Positions 6,213 through 9,435 of a stretch of DNA of 9,435 bases are shown here, one piece after another. The position numbers and the translations under genes were made by a program. The notes under the pieces are model-generated. The model saw only the letters and a list, made by a program, of their open reading frames with translations, did no database searches and had not been told where the DNA came from. Origin of the DNA: an uncultured Chitinophagaceae bacterium (lineage in GTDB: Bacteria > Bacteroidota > Bacteroidia > Chitinophagales > Chitinophagaceae); NCBI GenBank assembly GCA_937900675.1, contig CALCEA010000105.1:1-9435 (forward strand). Direction: 5' to 3'. The stretch's first letter is position 1, and each line of letters begins with the position of its first letter.

Positions 6213-6881
6213 ATGATTAAAAAATCGATCATGATAAAAATTGGAATTGCTATTGGCATATTAGTAACCGCTGCGTTATTGATGAAAAAGAAAGACATGT
6301 CTTATAGACAATCTATTTTAAAAACCATGTATCCAGTGATTATGTGGTCGAGTAAAGCTGCTGGTAAAAAACAAACACTGATCAATAAAGATCTAGTCAA
6401 GCCAACTGCTTCTTTTTTTGCTTTACAATCTAATGATATCAACGGTAAGGCTTTTGATTTAGCTGCGTTAAAAGGAAAGAAAATTATGATTGTAAATACT
6501 GCAAGTGATTGTGGTTTTACTGGTCAATATGAAGCATTAGAAAAATTATCTAAACAATTTGAAGGTAAATTAGTAGTGATTGGTTTTCCTGCAAATGATT
6601 TTAAAGAACAAGAAAAAGCGGATGAAAAAAACATTGCTAGTTTTTGTCAAAAAAATTATGGTGTAACATTTCCTTTAATGTCTAAATCTGTTGTAGTAAA
6701 GAAAAATAATCAGCACCCAGTGTATAAATGGTTATCTGATGCTTCACTCAATGGATGGTGTAATCAAGCGCCTGCATGGAATTTTTGTAAATACCTCATT
6801 AATGAAGAGGGCGTGTTAACACATTACTTCCCAATGACAGTGGATCCATTGGATCAGTCAGTTATTGATGCGATTAATTAA
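6213..6881 (+). CDS. Membrane-anchored, thioredoxin-type glutathione peroxidase
   Basis: This 222-residue peroxidase has a glutathione peroxidase domain (about 65-222) behind a single N-terminal hydrophobic segment (about 7-24) followed by Lys residues, so it is probably membrane-anchored. The catalytic set is complete: peroxidatic C100 in NTASDCGFTGQYE, Q133 in KEQE, and W189-N190 in AWNFCKYL. C145 in IASFC lies where the resolving Cys of thioredoxin-dependent plant-type peroxidases is found, so thioredoxin rather than glutathione is the likely reductant. The third Cys common in FPCNQF of relatives is Ala (A127, FPANDF). It uses Cys, not selenocysteine. Substrates would be hydroperoxides, possibly of lipids given the anchor. 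An alternative start at 6231 would still leave the hydrophobic segment. The gene ends in an 8-bp tail-to-tail overlap with dusB. Confidence 0.92.
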   Translation: MIKKSIMIKIGIAIGILVTAALLMKKKDMSYRQSILKTMYPVIMWSSKAAGKKQTLINKDLVKPTASFFALQSNDINGKAFDLAALKGKKIMIVNTASDCGFTGQYEALEKLSKQFEGKLVVIGFPANDFKEQEKADEKNIASFCQKNYGVTFPLMSKSVVVKKNNQHPVYKWLSDASLNGWCNQAPAWNFCKYLINEEGVLTHYFPMTVDPLDQSVIDAIN

Positions 6882-7914
6882 TAGGGCAGTGCTCGTGGTA
6901 ATTTTCTAAAACAATTTTGCCAGATTCAATTACCATGCCTTTATAAGTTGTTTTGATCTCATCTAAGACTGCTTCTATCTCTGCTTGTTCAGTCATGCGA
7001 ACTAATTTTGCACGATAGTCTTTAATATTTGGTAAGCCTCTTAAATAATTGGCATAATGTCTTCTCATTTCATTGATTCCTGCAATGGGTCCTTTCCATG
7101 CGAGTGATCCTATCAAATGTTTTCTAGCTACTTCCACTCTCTCTTCGATAGTTGGGCCAGCCATATGTTCGCCTGTTGCAATAAAATGTTTGATCTCTCT
7201 AAATATCCACGGGTATCCAATCGCAGCTCTTCCAATCATGATACCATCCACGCCATATTTATTTTTATACTCCACTGCTTTTTCTGGCGAGTTGATATCT
7301 CCATTTCCAAAAATAGGAATATGAATTCTTGGATCGTTTTTAATTTCTCCAATCATGGTCCAATCTGCTTCTCCCTTGTACATCTGCATTCTTGTTCTTC
7401 CATGTATGGCCAATGCTTTGATGCCCACATCTTGTAATCTTAAAGCAACTTCGTGAATATTTTTAGTACTCTCGTCCCAGCCCAATCTTGTTTTTACGGT
7501 AACGGGTAAATTGGTACTTTTTACAACTGATTCAGTAAGTCTTACCATTAGATCCAAATCTTTTAACACCCCTGCACCAGCCCCTTTCATGGCTACTTTT
7601 TTTACAGGGCATCCAAAATTGATATCAATTAAATCTGGATTTACAGTGTCTACGATTTTAGTACAAAGCGCTAATGCTTCTTCATCTCCTCCAAAAATTT
7701 GAATACCTATGGGTCTTTCGTAATCATAGATATCTAGCTTTTGCTTACTCTTAATGGCATCTCTAATTAGGCCCTCGCTACTAATGAATTCGGTATACAT
7801 TAGGTCGGCTCCGTTGTCTTTACACACTGCTCTAAATGGGGGATCACTTACATCCTCCATTGGAGCGAGTAATAAAGGAAAATCCGGTAATTGTATATTG
7901 CCTATAGAAACCAT
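6874..7914 (-). CDS. dusB: tRNA-dihydrouridine synthase B
   Basis: This 346-residue FMN-dependent enzyme reduces uridine to dihydrouridine in the D-loop of tRNAs in the cytoplasm. The TIM-barrel opens with LLLAPMEDVSDPPFR (14-28), the usual Dus start around the FMN. IDINFGCPVKKV (96-107) contains the catalytic C102, TVKTRLGWDE (139-148) and AIHGRTRMQMYKG (169-181) give conserved FMN and tRNA contacts, and GNGDI and IMIGRAAIGYPWIF (225-238) close the FMN phosphate site. The helical C-terminal domain follows. Length and motifs fit the DusB type common in Bacteroidota. The start ATG at 7914 lies about 40 bp downstream of a good Bacteroidota -7 element. The 3' end overlaps the peroxidase gene tail by 8 bp, with no terminator hairpin visible there. 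Confidence 0.95.
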   Translation of the reverse strand: MVSIGNIQLPDFPLLLAPMEDVSDPPFRAVCKDNGADLMYTEFISSEGLIRDAIKSKQKLDIYDYERPIGIQIFGGDEEALALCTKIVDTVNPDLIDINFGCPVKKVAMKGAGAGVLKDLDLMVRLTESVVKSTNLPVTVKTRLGWDESTKNIHEVALRLQDVGIKALAIHGRTRMQMYKGEADWTMIGEIKNDPRIHIPIFGNGDINSPEKAVEYKNKYGVDGIMIGRAAIGYPWIFREIKHFIATGEHMAGPTIEERVEVARKHLIGSLAWKGPIAGINEMRRHYANYLRGLPNIKDYRAKLVRMTEQAEIEAVLDEIKTTYKGMVIESGKIVLENYHEHCPIN

Positions 7915-7950
7915 ATGAATTCATTATCTTGCATCTAACCGATACGATTG

Positions 7951-7958
7951 CAAAGGTA
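7951..7958 (-). promoter_or_regulatory. Putative Bacteroidota -7 promoter element for dusB (TACCTTTG)
   Basis: On the - strand this reads TACCTTTG, followed by C, an exact fit to the Bacteroidota primary sigma -7 consensus TAnnTTTG. It lies 37-44 bp upstream of the dusB start, giving a short leader. The -33 TTTG/TTG element is not clear at the expected distance (about 19-21 bp further upstream, near the protease start codon), so the assignment rests mainly on the -7 motif. No equally good element is visible for the divergent protease gene in this 61-bp gap. Confidence 0.55.
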
Positions 7959-7975
7959 CCAATAAATTATTTTAC

Positions 7976-8869
7976 ATGGAATCTGCTTCTAATTCAATTT
8001 TTGTAATGTCTGGGCCAATGAGATTGGTCTTGTTTATGGCCATTACAGGAATCGCTATGATTGCAGGGGCTTTTATTAGCTTCTCTATTGTAGCAGCCAT
8101 CTTGCATACTTCTTTATCAGAGATGCAAACTATACTATTGTCATCAGAACACGCCATGATGGCTCAATTAGCAAATGCCTTGGCTTCTTTAATCGCATTT
8201 GGAGCTCCAAGTATTATTATTGCCTTTTTTGCAAAAGGTTATTGGGTTCGTAATATGGGGTTTAATCCTATTAGTAATAAGCATCAAATTGGATTGGTTA
8301 TCGTGTTGTCTATTGCTGGATTATTTTTAAGTGGCGCACTGGGTGATTTGACTGAAAAAATTCCTTTACCAGCCAATGTTGAGTCTTGGGCAAGAGGTAT
8401 GGAAGATCAATATAAAAAAGCTTTATTGGCCATGACGCAGATGAAGTCATGGATTGATTTATTTTTTGCAATTGTAACCGTTGCTTTGATTCCTGCTATT
8501 GTCGAAGAATTATTTTTTAGAGCAAGTTTACAAAAGATTTTCATGGATATTTTTGAAAAGCCTTATTGGGCTATTGTCATTACGGCCATTATTTTTAGTG
8601 CGTTTCATTTTTCTTATTTTGGTTTTTTATCTAGAATGTCTTTAGGAATTGTATTGGGTTGCATTTATTATTATACCAAAACAATTTGGTTGCCCATGTT
8701 AATGCATTTTCTAAATAATGCTATAGGTGTAACCACTTTATATTTTGTAAGAAACAATCCTCAAAAAGTGGAAGCAGTAGTCAATGGAAATCTAACCTAT
8801 TATTGGGTTTTTATTGCTATTATTGTAGTGTATCTATTATTAAAAAAATTAAAAGAGTATGGCGCTTAA
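7976..8869 (+). CDS. CPBP family intramembrane metalloprotease (CAAX protease/Abi family)
   Basis: This 297-residue polytopic membrane protein has the three CPBP motifs: EELFFR (177-182, the EExxxR motif), FSAFHFSYFGFL (207-218, with H211) and HFLNN (244-248, the HxxxN motif). These Glu and His residues are expected to bind zinc or activate water within the membrane. Hydrophobic segments lie near 17-45, 61-86, 103-121, 159-178, 198-216, 222-240 and 275-290. The family includes Rce1-like CAAX endopeptidases and proteins with roles in bacteriocin immunity or membrane-protein processing; the target here is unknown. The gene runs divergently from dusB, and its last 11 bp overlap the start of cdsA, so the two are probably translated as a coupled unit. 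Family call is firm; physiological role is not. Confidence 0.9.
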   Translation: MESASNSIFVMSGPMRLVLFMAITGIAMIAGAFISFSIVAAILHTSLSEMQTILLSSEHAMMAQLANALASLIAFGAPSIIIAFFAKGYWVRNMGFNPISNKHQIGLVIVLSIAGLFLSGALGDLTEKIPLPANVESWARGMEDQYKKALLAMTQMKSWIDLFFAIVTVALIPAIVEELFFRASLQKIFMDIFEKPYWAIVITAIIFSAFHFSYFGFLSRMSLGIVLGCIYYYTKTIWLPMLMHFLNNAIGVTTLYFVRNNPQKVEAVVNGNLTYYWVFIAIIVVYLLLKKLKEYGA

Positions 8870-9435
8870 TTTTTCTGTATTTAAAACAAGAACCATTTCT
8901 GCAATTGTATTTGTAGTGATTATGATGGCAGGATTGGTGATCAATCAGTGGTCTTTTTTCATCTTGTTTACCATTATTCAATTAGGTTGCTTAAATGAAT
9001 ACATAAAATTGATGGGCCTTATTTATCCAGAGTACCATTCTTTAGCACCTACTCATCGTTGGGGATTATTATTAGTGGGTATTGTGATGATGATGGTATT
9101 AGCACCCAATTCTTTGGGTATTAATGGATATAGTATTAAATATATCGGTAGTAAAATTTTGCCTGTTATATTGGTGATCATGGTAGCTGGAGAATTATAT
9201 TATAGAAAATCTAACTTACAGAATGTAGCGATTTCCTTTTTTGGTTTGATTTACATTCCGATGTGTTTAAGCTTGATGTTTCAATTAAGAAATTTCATGG
9301 TGAACACCTTTTTTATTAATTGGGCATTTTCTATTCCTTTATTATTAATTGCTACTATTTGGATCAATGATACTATGGCATATATAGTAGGTTCTTTTAT
9401 TGGTAAAAGACCTTTGTCTTCGGTTTCTCCCAATA
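8859..9435 (+). CDS. cdsA: Phosphatidate cytidylyltransferase (CDP-diglyceride synthase), N-terminal part; 3' end outside window
   Basis: An open frame from ATG 8859 runs to the window edge (192 codons, no stop). The product is very hydrophobic, with several membrane segments, and starts with the usual KTRTISAIVFV motif. Near the edge is IWINDTMAYIVGSFIGKRPLS, followed by VSPN, which matches the CdsA-family signature (ND..AY..G...GK..L...SP) that continues into the conserved metal-binding loop beyond the window. The enzyme joins phosphatidic acid and CTP to make CDP-diacylglycerol, the precursor of most phospholipids, in the cytoplasmic membrane. The family is about 270-285 residues, so roughly one third is missing here. 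The start lies 11 bp inside the end of the CPBP gene, supporting translational coupling. The near-complete signature makes the call secure. Confidence 0.88.
   Translation, partial: MALNFSVFKTRTISAIVFVVIMMAGLVINQWSFFILFTIIQLGCLNEYIKLMGLIYPEYHSLAPTHRWGLLLVGIVMMMVLAPNSLGINGYSIKYIGSKILPVILVIMVAGELYYRKSNLQNVAISFFGLIYIPMCLSLMFQLRNFMVNTFFINWAFSIPLLLIATIWINDTMAYIVGSFIGKRPLSSVSPN

Noticed and set aside
7073..7702. Three + strand open frames inside dusB (7073-7324, 7117-7437, 7511-7702)
   Set aside because: They lie antisense to a gene with strong family motifs and have no recognisable protein features.
7925..7931. TATCTTG as a promoter element for the CPBP protease gene
   Set aside because: It is one base short of the TAnnTTTG pattern, and the nearest upstream TTG (7898-7900) is 24 bp away, longer than the usual spacing.
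7972..8157. Small - strand open frame inside the CPBP gene
   Set aside because: It is antisense to the start of a well-supported gene; no family features.
1..9435. Mobile element, CRISPR, phage or defence system
   Set aside because: No transposase, integrase, spaced repeats, terminal inverted repeats or known defence genes are present. The CPBP family is sometimes labelled Abi, but cdsA coupling points to a housekeeping setting.

Overview
The window is AT-rich bacterial DNA that looks like a member of the Bacteroidota, most likely a Chitinophagaceae-type soil or freshwater organism. Four things point there: A/T-rich leaders without clear Shine-Dalgarno sequences, a TAnnTTTG-type promoter element upstream of dusB, Tat-exported sugar-enzyme families typical of that group, and a CPBP protease gene joined to cdsA. 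The genus cannot be fixed from the sequence alone. There are ten protein-coding genes: eight complete and one cut off at each edge. I see no rRNA, tRNA, CRISPR, insertion sequence or prophage, and no gene-free stretch longer than about 150 bases.

Region 1 (1-1866, + strand) is a compact operon. It holds the C-terminal end of a GMC-family flavin oxidoreductase, a gluconate 2-dehydrogenase subunit 3-like small subunit with a Tat/lipoprotein-type N-terminus, and a Tat-signal sugar isomerase/epimerase-like TIM barrel. A double hairpin (1873-1943) separates it from region 2.

Region 2 (1945-4656, - strand) has a class V aminotransferase of the isopenicillin N epimerase-like group and, upstream of it, a Tat-signal Gfo/Idh/MocA oxidoreductase. 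The oxidoreductase has its own terminator (3145-3181), so the two are probably separate transcripts. Together, the GMC pair, the exported isomerase-like protein and the exported Gfo/Idh/MocA protein resemble the periplasmic 3-keto-glycoside (glycoside oxidation) modules known from Bacteroidota. This is the best candidate for a functional system here, but it is an inference.

Region 3 (4806-6881, + strand) has a class 3-type aldehyde dehydrogenase and a membrane-anchored, thioredoxin-type glutathione peroxidase. They may work together against lipid peroxidation and the aldehydes it produces. The peroxidase ends tail-to-tail with dusB, overlapping it by 8 bp.

Region 4 (6874-9435) is housekeeping: dusB (- strand, tRNA dihydrouridine synthase), then on the + strand a CPBP intramembrane protease whose end overlaps the start of cdsA (phosphatidate cytidylyltransferase). 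The window ends inside cdsA.

The most distinctive non-coding signal is a hairpin family found after three genes. All three share the same asymmetric core (GAGTC and C's, a loop, G's, a lone A, then GACTC), always oriented with the upstream gene. It looks like a recurring terminator element.
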